Below, piece after piece: positions 18,138 to 25,836 of a DNA stretch of 64,000 bases (position 1 is its first letter; every line of letters begins with the position of its first letter). This DNA comes from Lacrimispora sinapis (GTDB lineage: Bacteria; Bacillota; Clostridia; Lachnospirales; Lachnospiraceae), in NCBI RefSeq assembly GCF_043633585.1, contig NZ_CP141832.1, positions 3,162,001 through 3,226,000 of the forward strand. The letters are read 5' to 3'. The notes beneath the pieces were generated by a model. It did not search any database. It was not told the origin of the DNA and saw only the letters and a list, made by a program, of their open reading frames with translations. The translations under genes and the position numbers were made by a program.

Positions 18138-18489
18138 GTTTTAATTCCTCCTCTTCCTGTTTTTCTTCCCGGTCAAGGGCAAAGGCCTGGATCAGCTCCG
18201 TCATTCTCCGCTCCAGCTGGGATATCTTTATGGACTGGAAAAACACCTTTACCAGCAAGATAAAAATCATAAAGGCAAAAATAAAATTTGCGGTTGAATA
18301 GGTTCCCACCATGCGGGATACAAAATCCGCAAGTCTCGGAAATAAGCTGAACGCCACCAAAAGCAGGGCAAACATCACCCAGAAAATCGAGTCCTCGATC
18401 TTCATTTTGGAGTGGCGGATTTTTCTTAGTACATAGCATGTAAGCAATATGGAAACGCAGATCAGCACGCCTCGAAGCAAAACCGTCAT
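18118..18489 (-). CDS. DUF2304 small membrane protein, GacJ-like
   Basis: A 123-residue protein with three hydrophobic segments (about 2-20, 35-55 and 65-90) and a charged, coiled-coil-like C-terminus rich in Glu. This is the DUF2304 pattern; in streptococci the small membrane protein of this kind (GacJ/SccP) stimulates its partner GT2. The ATG at 18489 is preceded by GGGAG at a normal distance; a longer frame to 18582 overlaps the glycosyltransferase gene and is unlikely. It lies 16 bases after the GT2 gene and overlaps the DUF2142 gene. Confidence 0.82.
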   Translation of the reverse strand: MTVLLRGVLICVSILLTCYVLRKIRHSKMKIEDSIFWVMFALLLVAFSLFPRLADFVSRMVGTYSTANFIFAFMIFILLVKVFFQSIKISQLERRMTELIQAFALDREEKQEEEELKRESHQE

Positions 18490-18505
18490 GACATTCTCCC
18501 TTCTT

Positions 18506-19204
18506 TTATCTTCTGTCCCGGATGCGGAAGCTCTGTACCAGCAAAATGGAAAACAGCATTTTCCCCATATACCGGGCCGCATTCAAAGGATTTAAATAGC
18601 TTTCTCCAAGAATCCTCTCATCCATTACCACAGGAATCTCTGCAACCTTTGCACCATGGCGGATCAGATAAGAGATGGTGTCCGGTTCGGGACCGTAGTT
18701 TAGACCATCCGCAAATTCCTTGATCATCTTGCGGCTGAACATGCGCATGCCGGAGGTTGGGTCCTTTACCCCCACACCGGTGGTGAACCAGATGGCTCCG
18801 CTTAAAAGCCGGCTTCCAAGCATCCGCATGGTATGAGGTTTTTTCTCCGTTACAAACCGGGAACCGATCACGATGTCATATCCCTCATCCATCTTCTCTT
18901 TCATGGGGGATATGTATTCCGGCCGGTGCTGTCCGTCCCCGTCAAACTGTATGGCATACCGGTATCCGTGCCGGTGTGCGTATTTAAGACCTGTCTGAAA
19001 AGCTCCCGCAAGGCCAAGGTTCACAGGCAGATCAATGATTCTCCACTTGTGTCTTCTGCAGATCTCCGCCGTATCGTCGGTGGAACCGTCATTGATGATC
19101 ACATAATCAAACATGGGGTAGTTTTTAATCACCTCCCCTACCACCCGTTCGATATTCAATGCTTCATTATAAGCAGGTATCACTACCAGTACTTTATCCG
19201 TCAT
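18506..19204 (-). CDS. GT2 polyprenyl-phosphate glycosyltransferase, DPM1/GacI-like
   Basis: A 232-residue GT-A enzyme with VLVVIPAYNEALNIERVV (5-22), INDGSTDDT (37-45), the DGD motif at 88-90 with GQHRPEY behind it, and TSGMRMFSR further on. That is the dolichol/undecaprenyl-phosphate mannosyltransferase pattern. It has no membrane helix of its own, and the DUF2304 protein encoded next could provide the anchor. The ATG at 19204 overlaps the flippase stop (ATGA); a GTG at 19231 inside the flippase gene is unlikely. It probably charges undecaprenyl phosphate with one sugar for the side-chain module. Confidence 0.88.
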   Translation of the reverse strand: MTDKVLVVIPAYNEALNIERVVGEVIKNYPMFDYVIINDGSTDDTAEICRRHKWRIIDLPVNLGLAGAFQTGLKYAHRHGYRYAIQFDGDGQHRPEYISPMKEKMDEGYDIVIGSRFVTEKKPHTMRMLGSRLLSGAIWFTTGVGVKDPTSGMRMFSRKMIKEFADGLNYGPEPDTISYLIRHGAKVAEIPVVMDERILGESYLNPLNAARYMGKMLFSILLVQSFRIRDRR

Positions 19205-20448
19205 TTTCGTATCCCTTTCTTTTCCTTCCACAGCACATAGGCTGCCTGTCCCATAAAGCAGAGCATTAAAAGCAGCATGGAAAGCATATAGGAGAAAGCT
19301 CCGCCGTTAATCCCTCCTGTCTTCACAAATGAGAAGGAAAGGAAAAAGGACAGTATGCAAACCGGTACATAACCGAAAAAGATCCGTTTCTGCCGCTTCA
19401 TGATGACCAGTACATAATAAAACAGATTCATGACCGCAAAGAAACCTCCGCCAAGCACAATGGCAAGAAGCCCGGATTTATACGGTTTCAGCCCCACATT
19501 CGAGATGGCTCCCAGAACCGGGACTCCAAGAAACCAGGTGCCTGCCAGGGCGGTCACCGTAAGAATCAGTATGATTCCGGTCAGCTTCCTCACTTCAGAC
19601 ATAAAACCTCCAAAGCTCCTCTCCTCCCACAAATAAGACAGCTTTGTAAGAAATGGGCGGATGACGAAATTGGCCGCAAGATTAATGACTGAGGTAGGCA
19701 TAAAGATGGCCACGAATATGGCATTATCCGTGGAGGTCATCTGAGCGTCCACCGCATATTTAGCCATGGCAAAGATCAGTCCGTCCAGAAATACGGATAA
19801 AAACAGCAAAAACCCATCTTTTAAAAGCTCCCACTCCTTGCCGGTTCTCCTGGACCCGTCAATTCCCGGCACCCGTCCTGCCGCCCGCTGATCAAAAATC
19901 AAAATTCCGGCTCCCTGAGAAGCCACGGCAACAACGCTGGAAAATACCAGATTTTTTGTGACCGCCAGAGCCGCTAAAAAGCAGCAGACGGACAGAACCG
20001 TGCGGAAGGCCATGGCCTGTCCCGTAAGATACAGCCGGCCGTTTCTCTGAAATTCCGATTCATACACATCGGCAAACCCGTCCAGCACTTTATACAACAC
20101 CATCAAAAGCACTACAAGAGCCTTTTCCCTGGTATAACCGCCGGAAGGTATGACCATGTTCCAGGCGATATAGGCAATGCCCATAAGGACTGCCGCCAGA
20201 CAGGTGATGAACCGGGCCTGACGGTATTCACCAAAGGTATAATTGCTGCTGATATCCGTACTCTGCAGGGGTCTCATGCCAAAATAGGCCACCAGAAACA
20301 TCTGCTGCCCGAAGGTGCTGAAGGCAAACCCAAAGATTCCTCCCTGGTCTGTGCCTATCAAATGATTGACAAGGGCCGTAAGGACCATGCTGGAGCCGGC
20401 ATATATAAGGCTTCCAATCATGTTCCAGACCACATTTTTACGTTCCAT
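19201..20448 (-). CDS. MOP-family flippase (Wzx/GacK-like)
   Basis: A 415-residue polytopic protein with about twelve hydrophobic helices and no soluble domain, the size and layout of Wzx/MATE-like polysaccharide flippases. The N-terminus NMIGSLIYAGSSMVLTALVNHLIG is typical of this superfamily. The gene is the first of a tightly coupled set (flippase, GT2, DUF2304, DUF2142), which suggests that it flips the lipid-linked sugar made by the next gene. Its 165-base leader contains three tandem 52-bp hairpin units; the last one supplies AGAGG nine bases before the ATG. Confidence 0.86.
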   Translation of the reverse strand: MERKNVVWNMIGSLIYAGSSMVLTALVNHLIGTDQGGIFGFAFSTFGQQMFLVAYFGMRPLQSTDISSNYTFGEYRQARFITCLAAVLMGIAYIAWNMVIPSGGYTREKALVVLLMVLYKVLDGFADVYESEFQRNGRLYLTGQAMAFRTVLSVCCFLAALAVTKNLVFSSVVAVASQGAGILIFDQRAAGRVPGIDGSRRTGKEWELLKDGFLLFLSVFLDGLIFAMAKYAVDAQMTSTDNAIFVAIFMPTSVINLAANFVIRPFLTKLSYLWEERSFGGFMSEVRKLTGIILILTVTALAGTWFLGVPVLGAISNVGLKPYKSGLLAIVLGGGFFAVMNLFYYVLVIMKRQKRIFFGYVPVCILSFFLSFSFVKTGGINGGAFSYMLSMLLLMLCFMGQAAYVLWKEKKGIRK

Positions 20449-20460
20449 TTATAATTTCCT

Positions 20461-20616
20461 CTTATTTGCCCATGCTCTTTGGGCATAAAGGTATGCCCGA
20501 AGGGTGTTTCCTCTTATTTGCCCATGCTCTTTGGGCATAAAGGTATGCCCGAAGGGTGTTTCCTCTTATTCGCCCATGCTCTCTGGGCATAAAGGTATGC
20601 CCGAAGGGTGTTTCCC
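20461..20616 (-). repeat. Three tandem 52-bp hairpin repeats in the flippase leader
   Basis: Units at 20461-20512, 20513-20564 and 20565-20616 have exact 52-base spacing and differ at only a few positions (Cs replacing T, for example near 20571, 20582 and 20615). Each holds a perfect 7-bp hairpin, GGGCATA-AAGG-TATGCCC, and a second inverted repeat, GCCCA-x7-TGGGC; the two can compete because they share GGGC. A promoter just upstream on the minus strand (20620-20648) would transcribe the whole array as 5' untranslated RNA of the flippase gene. Confidence 0.92.
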
Positions 20617-20619
20617 CTT

Positions 20620-20648
20620 ATTTTACAATATCCGACGGAAAATGTAAA
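20620..20648 (-). promoter_or_regulatory. Promoter of the flippase/side-chain operon
   Basis: On the minus strand TTTACA (20643-20648) is followed by a 17-base spacer and TAAAAT (20620-20625). The -35 plus the start of the spacer (TTTACATTTTCC) matches the other three promoters of this locus. Transcription would start at about 20613 and enter the 52-bp repeat array. Bases 20649-20772 upstream hold nothing else I recognise. Confidence 0.7.
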
Positions 20649-20772
20649 CCTGGAACCCCTGTTCCCGGAATGTGTGTAAAAACCACATGTTTCAAGACGT
20701 GGGTCATACGTTCCGGTCAGTTCTCCCAGATAAAAGCAAACAAGCGGGCCGTGCCAAGTGCATGCACACGCC

Positions 20773-22215
20773 CTAATGCCTGCCAAATCCTGCTGTCCGC
20801 CACAGATACAAAAAGGCTTCCAGCCGGAACAGCCAGGACAGACCTGCATAAACCAAAACGCCTACCAGGATCTGCACCATCAGGGTGAGAAGTGTTCCTT
20901 CTATTATATACTGGACACCATATACAGTCACTCCCATGACCGCGGAGACCAAAAGAGACGGGATCACATCCTTCCACTGTTCATAAAAACTGTAATTAAG
21001 CAGCTTTTTGTTGGGATGGGCATTGATGAAGGTGCAGATAAAATCCGTCACCGCACGCAATGCCACCATGGTATAGATTCCAAACGGAATGCTGATGATA
21101 AGGGCGATGACACTCACCGTTTTTTTTATGATCTCCAGTTTTAAAAATATCTCACTTTTGCCCAGTGCATTGATGGCTTGTAAGTTGGCCACATGGAGCG
21201 GCCAGGTAGCGTATGCCACGCAGAGAAGCCGAAGCATGGGAACACAGGGAAGATACTGATCCGTCAATAGCAGTTTCACCATAGGCTCTGCCACTGCAAT
21301 CAATCCTGCCATCATGGGAAATACCAGGTAGGAGCTGGTAACAATGGACCTTCGGACCATACTTTTTACCTTTGCCCGGTCATCCTGGCAGGCAGAAAAA
21401 GCCGGAAGCATGACGGACTGGATTGCGGCACCTAAATTATTGGCAATCAATGACGGGAACTGGTTTCCTCTTGAGTATTGCCCCATCATAGCGGAATTAT
21501 ATATTTTTCCGATCACAAGTCCGTAAACATTGCTGAATATGGTATCAATCAGGCCCGAACAGAGGATTTTCCAGCCATAGGAAAAAAGCTCCCCCGCCTT
21601 TTTCACGGAAAATAAGAGCCTGGGGCGCCATTTTACCAGTACAAACAGCACTGCCATTAAAAAAAAGCTGTAAAAGAACTGCTGCATGGCAAGCGCCCAC
21701 ACGCCGTATCCCATGAAAGCCATCGCCACACCGATGACTCCCGAACCCAGGGCTGCAAAAATACTGGCCAGGCAAAGCTTGCGAAACTCCATATTTCTTG
21801 CTACTGCCGCAGACTGCACCGATGTGACCGCACCGAAAAACAAGGTCACTGCCAGAGTCCTGAGCACCGGGCGGAACAAAGGCTGTCCATAAAATTTTGC
21901 TACCAAGGGAGCCGAAAAAAACAGGATCACATATAAAATCCCAGCAATGCCTGCACTGATATAAAAAGCAGAGGAATAATCTTCCTCATCAACCTTTTGT
22001 TTTTGAATCAGGGAAGTGTTAAAACCGCTTTGGACAAACACATTTCCAATGGTTATAAATATCATGATGAGCATGACTTCCCCGGACTGGGCAGGGGTCA
22101 GAAGCCTTGCCAGCAGAACAGATACGAGGAACTGGATGCCCTGTGTTCCTCCATTTTCCATCACTTTCCAAAACAAACCGGAAAGGACTTTGCTTTTTAA
22201 ATTTTCCTGATACAT
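20773..22215 (-). CDS. MOP-family lipopolysaccharide flippase (Wzx)
   Basis: A 480-residue membrane protein with about fourteen hydrophobic helices. VLSGLFWKVMENGGTQGIQFLVSVLLARLL near residues 9-38 is the usual start of the Wzx/TuaB branch. It would flip undecaprenyl-linked repeat units. I place the start at the ATG at 22215 with GAGGGG ten bases upstream; other in-frame starts at 22224, 22233 and 22248 have poorer spacing. It has its own promoter upstream and is separated from the second flippase by the repeat region. Confidence 0.88.
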   Translation of the reverse strand: MYQENLKSKVLSGLFWKVMENGGTQGIQFLVSVLLARLLTPAQSGEVMLIMIFITIGNVFVQSGFNTSLIQKQKVDEEDYSSAFYISAGIAGILYVILFFSAPLVAKFYGQPLFRPVLRTLAVTLFFGAVTSVQSAAVARNMEFRKLCLASIFAALGSGVIGVAMAFMGYGVWALAMQQFFYSFFLMAVLFVLVKWRPRLLFSVKKAGELFSYGWKILCSGLIDTIFSNVYGLVIGKIYNSAMMGQYSRGNQFPSLIANNLGAAIQSVMLPAFSACQDDRAKVKSMVRRSIVTSSYLVFPMMAGLIAVAEPMVKLLLTDQYLPCVPMLRLLCVAYATWPLHVANLQAINALGKSEIFLKLEIIKKTVSVIALIISIPFGIYTMVALRAVTDFICTFINAHPNKKLLNYSFYEQWKDVIPSLLVSAVMGVTVYGVQYIIEGTLLTLMVQILVGVLVYAGLSWLFRLEAFLYLWRTAGFGRH

Positions 22216-22257
22216 ACTGGTCATTCCCCTCATTTTACCAATTAACAATTCCGCCTT

Positions 22258-22286
22258 ATTGTACTATATTACCCATTAAATGTAAA
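22258..22286 (-). promoter_or_regulatory. Promoter of the first flippase gene
   Basis: Minus strand: TTTACA (22281-22286), 17-base spacer, TACAAT (22258-22263). The sequence around the -10, ATATAGTACAAT, is the same as at the GT8 promoter at 29894. It lies 43 bases before the chosen start. Confidence 0.72.
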
Positions 22287-22365
22287 TCGTCTCTAGCATT
22301 TTACATCCAATCATGATAAACTATTTAGGATTATACTCAATTTTTTAGAATTCAGGAGGTTTTAT

Positions 22366-23802
22366 ATGATGCGAAAACTGATACGCGGTCTGGCAGCATT
22401 CTTCCTGACAACTGTTCTGGTTTCCGGACATGCTTCTTATGCCTGGGCAGATGTGGCACGTGGACCGGGATTTAGAAATGGCGTTCCTATAAGCCAGAAT
22501 GACAGTCAGACTGAGACCGAAGATCAAGAAAGCACTGAAACAGAAGAAGCGGAAACCGCTTTGGCCAATGCCGGCATAGACATCGGAAAAGAAGCAGAAG
22601 TAAACGGGGAGGATGGCGTTGTAGATGAAGCCACCAAAGCTGCACAGGAAGCCTTAAAAGCGAATTTCCCCCGGCTTCAGACCACCGTAATGGTAGGTGA
22701 CAGCAACTGGTCACAGCCCTTTGTAAACGATGCGTGGATCACAAACAACGGGGAAGGATTCCATGGAATGTCTACCTTCCTTACAAATATTGTGGGCAAT
22801 GTCCTTTACCGGACCTATACCTCAAGTACAGGCTGGTCCCCCTGGGCGATCAATGGACAGCAGACCACCAATTATGCCAATGACGTGAATGTGGAAGCCG
22901 TACAGATGCGCTTTTCCGGCTATGTAAATAATCAGTTCGATCTTTATTATACCGCCCAGTTAGAGGACGGAACCACCATGGATTGGGCAAAGAACGGAAC
23001 CACCACAGGAACCATGGGCACCGGTCATTACATCACCGGACTGCGGATGGCCTTCTACGCCAAGAACTCTGCATTTCCTTATCCCACGGAAAAGCCCCTG
23101 ATCTCCGCCGTACCGGACGGGATGCAGCAGATTGACGGAGCACTCCGTTATATCAACGGGGATGGCACCCCATTTACCGGGTGGGCATGGCAGGGAAATG
23201 AACGGTACTATTTCGTTGATTCTGCCCCGGTAACCGGCTGGCAGTACATAGACGGCTACAAGTATTATTTTGACGAAACCGGAAGAATGCTTTCTGATTT
23301 AGAGCCTGTCATCGGTGCAAAAGGCCCATTTCTAATCAGCATCAATAAGGAAATGAACACCATGACCATTTTTGCCAAAGACGGGAACAATGGGTTTATC
23401 ATTCCGGTAAAATCCTTTTTAACTTCCACCGGCCCGGACACTCCTTTAGGAACGTTTAAGACTCCGGCCAAATACCGTTGGAGAGATATGAATCATGGCA
23501 TCTTCACCCAGTATGCCACCCGCATCTGGAAGGGATTTTTAATTCATTCCATTCTCTACAGCAGTCCAAATCCCATGACTCTGGACTCCAGTACCTATAA
23601 TTATTTAAGCATCGCCCAGTCCGCGGGCTGTGTCCGCCTGTTATCCGGGGATGCAAAATGGGTGTACGACCATTGTCCGATTGGTACTACCGTCACGATC
23701 TACAATTCACCGGTTCCAGGCCCATATGAGCGCCCGGCCATTGAACAGATCATACCGGATTCTCAGACCTGGGACCCAACAGACCCCAATGTGGGGCGTT
23801 AA
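22366..23802 (+). CDS. L,D-transpeptidase with ChW and cell-wall-binding repeats
   Basis: A 478-residue secreted protein. A signal peptide covers 1-28 and an acidic Glu/Thr-rich linker runs to about 100. Residues 105-235 read as two ChW repeats (clostridial hydrophobic repeats with conserved Gly-Trp), 258-312 as two choline-binding-like units, and 318-448 as a YkuD catalytic domain with His394 and the SAGCVRL motif holding Cys422. YkuD enzymes make 3-3 cross-links in peptidoglycan or attach proteins to it. The gene runs opposite to the polysaccharide genes on both sides and ends in its own terminator. AGGAGG lies six bases before the ATG; a second ATG follows directly. It may remodel the wall where the polymer is attached. 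Confidence 0.92.
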   Translation: MMRKLIRGLAAFFLTTVLVSGHASYAWADVARGPGFRNGVPISQNDSQTETEDQESTETEEAETALANAGIDIGKEAEVNGEDGVVDEATKAAQEALKANFPRLQTTVMVGDSNWSQPFVNDAWITNNGEGFHGMSTFLTNIVGNVLYRTYTSSTGWSPWAINGQQTTNYANDVNVEAVQMRFSGYVNNQFDLYYTAQLEDGTTMDWAKNGTTTGTMGTGHYITGLRMAFYAKNSAFPYPTEKPLISAVPDGMQQIDGALRYINGDGTPFTGWAWQGNERYYFVDSAPVTGWQYIDGYKYYFDETGRMLSDLEPVIGAKGPFLISINKEMNTMTIFAKDGNNGFIIPVKSFLTSTGPDTPLGTFKTPAKYRWRDMNHGIFTQYATRIWKGFLIHSILYSSPNPMTLDSSTYNYLSIAQSAGCVRLLSGDAKWVYDHCPIGTTVTIYNSPVPGPYERPAIEQIIPDSQTWDPTDPNVGR

Positions 23803-23830
23803 TCCAGAATCGTTCGATGCTGCATATTAT

Positions 23831-23865
23831 AAGGGCAGAAGTTGGTTTTATCCGCTTCTGCCCTT
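23831..23865 (+). terminator. Terminator of the L,D-transpeptidase gene
   Basis: A perfect 11-bp stem (AAGGGCAGAAG at 23831-23841 with CTTCTGCCCTT at 23855-23865) followed by ATTTTTATT. It separates the plus-strand gene from the convergent glycosyltransferase gene ending at 23873. Confidence 0.88.
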
Positions 23866-23872
23866 ATTTTTA

Positions 23873-24853
23873 TTACTGGTTAAGAAATTTTCTTCTTAAA
23901 AATCCATAAAGCCCTGGAGTCCGATATTCCATTTGAATAAAAAACCTTGTTCTCGGTGTCAGCTCTTTGTAATATTTCTTATAGTCCGGATTCAGGATTT
24001 CCTTGAATTGTCTGGTATTGACCATGGTGTGATAGTAGGTCCGTTTTTCCGCACTTTTAATCGCTTCCCGAAGCCGTCCGCCGGTTGCCTGATCATACAG
24101 TTCATAGACTTTTTTCATTCGCTCATAATAGACCTGCTGCTTTCTGGCATAGTCTCCCTGCTTTCCCTCCATGGTCCAGGAACCGGCAACTCCCACCCGG
24201 TATCCGCTCATGGGTTCATCAAAATAATAGCCGTACCCTTCACTGGCGGCGATCATCTGGATGGGCGTATCCCCTACGGGGCATTCTACATAATAGTCGG
24301 GAAGATTTTTAACAATGCGGGAAGGAAATGCCATGGAGGACATGGCGTAGCCAGAGGATTTATCCACAATTTCCTCCGGTGAAATGACTCTGTTTCCACA
24401 ATAAGGACGCATTTGTCCCTCCGTCAGCGCTTTTCCCACCAGTTCGATCCTGGCACTGTGGATGCAGAGGGTACAATCGGGATGAGACTCCATATAATCC
24501 ACCTGTTTCTGCATTTTATCCGGAGAAATCCAGTAATCGTCACCATCGCACATAAAGATGTATTTTCCCCTTGCCCGTGGGAAATTAAAGGCTCCGCTGA
24601 TGTTATCAATTCCCTGGGAGTACTGGTTTTCTGTCTGGATAAGAGGAAGCACCTTGCCCGGATATTTTTTTTCGTATTCCCTAAGAATTTCTCCGGTGCC
24701 GTCTGTGGAGGCATCGTCATGGACCAGAATCTCAAATTCAAAATTGGTTTTCTGCATCAAAAAGCTGTCCAAGGCCTGGCGGATGTAATCTTTATGGTTA
24801 AACGTGACACAGTTTACGCTGACCATGATCTCTGAATCCGGATTGCTGCTCAT
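23873..24853 (-). CDS. GT2 glycosyltransferase
   Basis: A 326-residue family 2 transferase. VSVNCVTFNHKDYIRQAL (12-29), LVHDDASTDGTGEIL near 44 and CDGDDYW near 96 are the GT-A landmarks, the last being the DxD metal site. The second half has charged helices and no membrane segment. The start overlaps the stop of the ATP-grasp gene (ATGA, 24850-24853), so aminotransferase, ligase and transferase are translationally chained; the enzyme may therefore use the modified amino sugar. This donor is an inference. It is the last gene of its transcript. Confidence 0.86.
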   Translation of the reverse strand: MSSNPDSEIMVSVNCVTFNHKDYIRQALDSFLMQKTNFEFEILVHDDASTDGTGEILREYEKKYPGKVLPLIQTENQYSQGIDNISGAFNFPRARGKYIFMCDGDDYWISPDKMQKQVDYMESHPDCTLCIHSARIELVGKALTEGQMRPYCGNRVISPEEIVDKSSGYAMSSMAFPSRIVKNLPDYYVECPVGDTPIQMIAASEGYGYYFDEPMSGYRVGVAGSWTMEGKQGDYARKQQVYYERMKKVYELYDQATGGRLREAIKSAEKRTYYHTMVNTRQFKEILNPDYKKYYKELTPRTRFFIQMEYRTPGLYGFLRRKFLNQ

Positions 24854-25836
24854 TCTTTCCCGACTCCTTCCCCAATTATTTTTGTAATATATTCCTCATA
24901 TTTTCTGGCAATGTACATGCCTGTGGCACCATGAAACGGTTCTATGCGCTCTCCGGTGAAACATCTTATATGGTTGGTCACACAGTCATAGCCCGCCAGA
25001 CAGGAGAACTCCACTCCTCCTGAAAAACGGGGATTGCATTCCAGCATATGATAAAGGCCGTCTACTCCTTCAATAAATTCAAAATTCACACAGCCGTTGA
25101 TGTTTAAAGCCTGAGCGGTCTCTCTGCACATATCTTCCAAACCAGGATTTGTAAATACCAGGACAGAAGTTCCAGCACCATTGGCCGTGCGCAGCAGCTC
25201 CTTGCGGCAGATCACTGCACATTCTCCCGTATCCTCCTGCCTTACGATATCCACGGTGATGATGCTTCCTTTATAAAACGGCTGCACCACGAATTCTCCG
25301 GCGTGGCTGAATTCAAGAAAGCTCTTCATCTCTTCTATCGAAGCGATATAGTGAAGCCCCTGACTGCTTCTTCCATTGAATGGCTTTACAACCGCAGGGT
25401 AAGACAGCTTTTCAATGTCTGCCTCCAATAAATCCAGAGTAGGAATGGGGTGTCCGATGCCCTGTTCTGATAAAAAACGGCTCATCTCTCTCTTATCTCT
25501 GCACCGGCGGAGCGTTTCTTCCGAAGACAGGCAGAGAGTTACGTCACATTCCAGCAGTTCCTTTCTGTGCCGGTTCCATACATCCACTTCTGCATCGGTG
25601 AGGACGAGCAAGTGATCTGCCTGTTCCTCCGTACAGATGGATAACATCTGTTTTACATACCGGTTCTCATCGGTGGCATAGGGAACCTGATAAAAAGAAT
25701 CCACACTGTTTGCATCAGCGATCCATTCCGAAGGATATATATCACAGCCCACCACACGTATGCCGTTCTTTTTTAAATTCTTAATCACGATATCGGCAGA
25801 AAATGACCCGATCGCCGTTACCAGTGCTGTTTTCAT
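24850..25836 (-). CDS. ATP-grasp ligase
   Basis: A 328-residue protein of the carbamoyl-phosphate-synthetase-like ATP-grasp group. Residues 1-110 form a Rossmann-like pre-ATP-grasp domain (ALVTAIGSFSADIVIKNLK). KPFNGRSSQGLH (about 152-163) is the glycine-rich lid and lysine, FVVQPFYKGS the hinge strand, and LECNPRFSGG near 275-284 the metal-binding Glu/Asn pair. These enzymes join a carboxylate to an amine through an acyl phosphate. Start and stop overlap the neighbouring aminotransferase and GT2 genes by ATGA, so it probably acylates the amino sugar made by the aminotransferase. Substrates are unknown. Confidence 0.85.
   Translation of the reverse strand: MKTALVTAIGSFSADIVIKNLKKNGIRVVGCDIYPSEWIADANSVDSFYQVPYATDENRYVKQMLSICTEEQADHLLVLTDAEVDVWNRHRKELLECDVTLCLSSEETLRRCRDKREMSRFLSEQGIGHPIPTLDLLEADIEKLSYPAVVKPFNGRSSQGLHYIASIEEMKSFLEFSHAGEFVVQPFYKGSIITVDIVRQEDTGECAVICRKELLRTANGAGTSVLVFTNPGLEDMCRETAQALNINGCVNFEFIEGVDGLYHMLECNPRFSGGVEFSCLAGYDCVTNHIRCFTGERIEPFHGATGMYIARKYEEYITKIIGEGVGKE

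Noticed and set aside
20461..20616. CRISPR array
   Set aside because: The 52-bp units follow each other directly with no unique spacers, and no cas genes are near.
20514..20849. Minus-strand frame of 111 codons over the repeat array and the flippase end
   Set aside because: It runs through the hairpin repeats and out of frame into the flippase gene; no ribosome site and no recognisable product.
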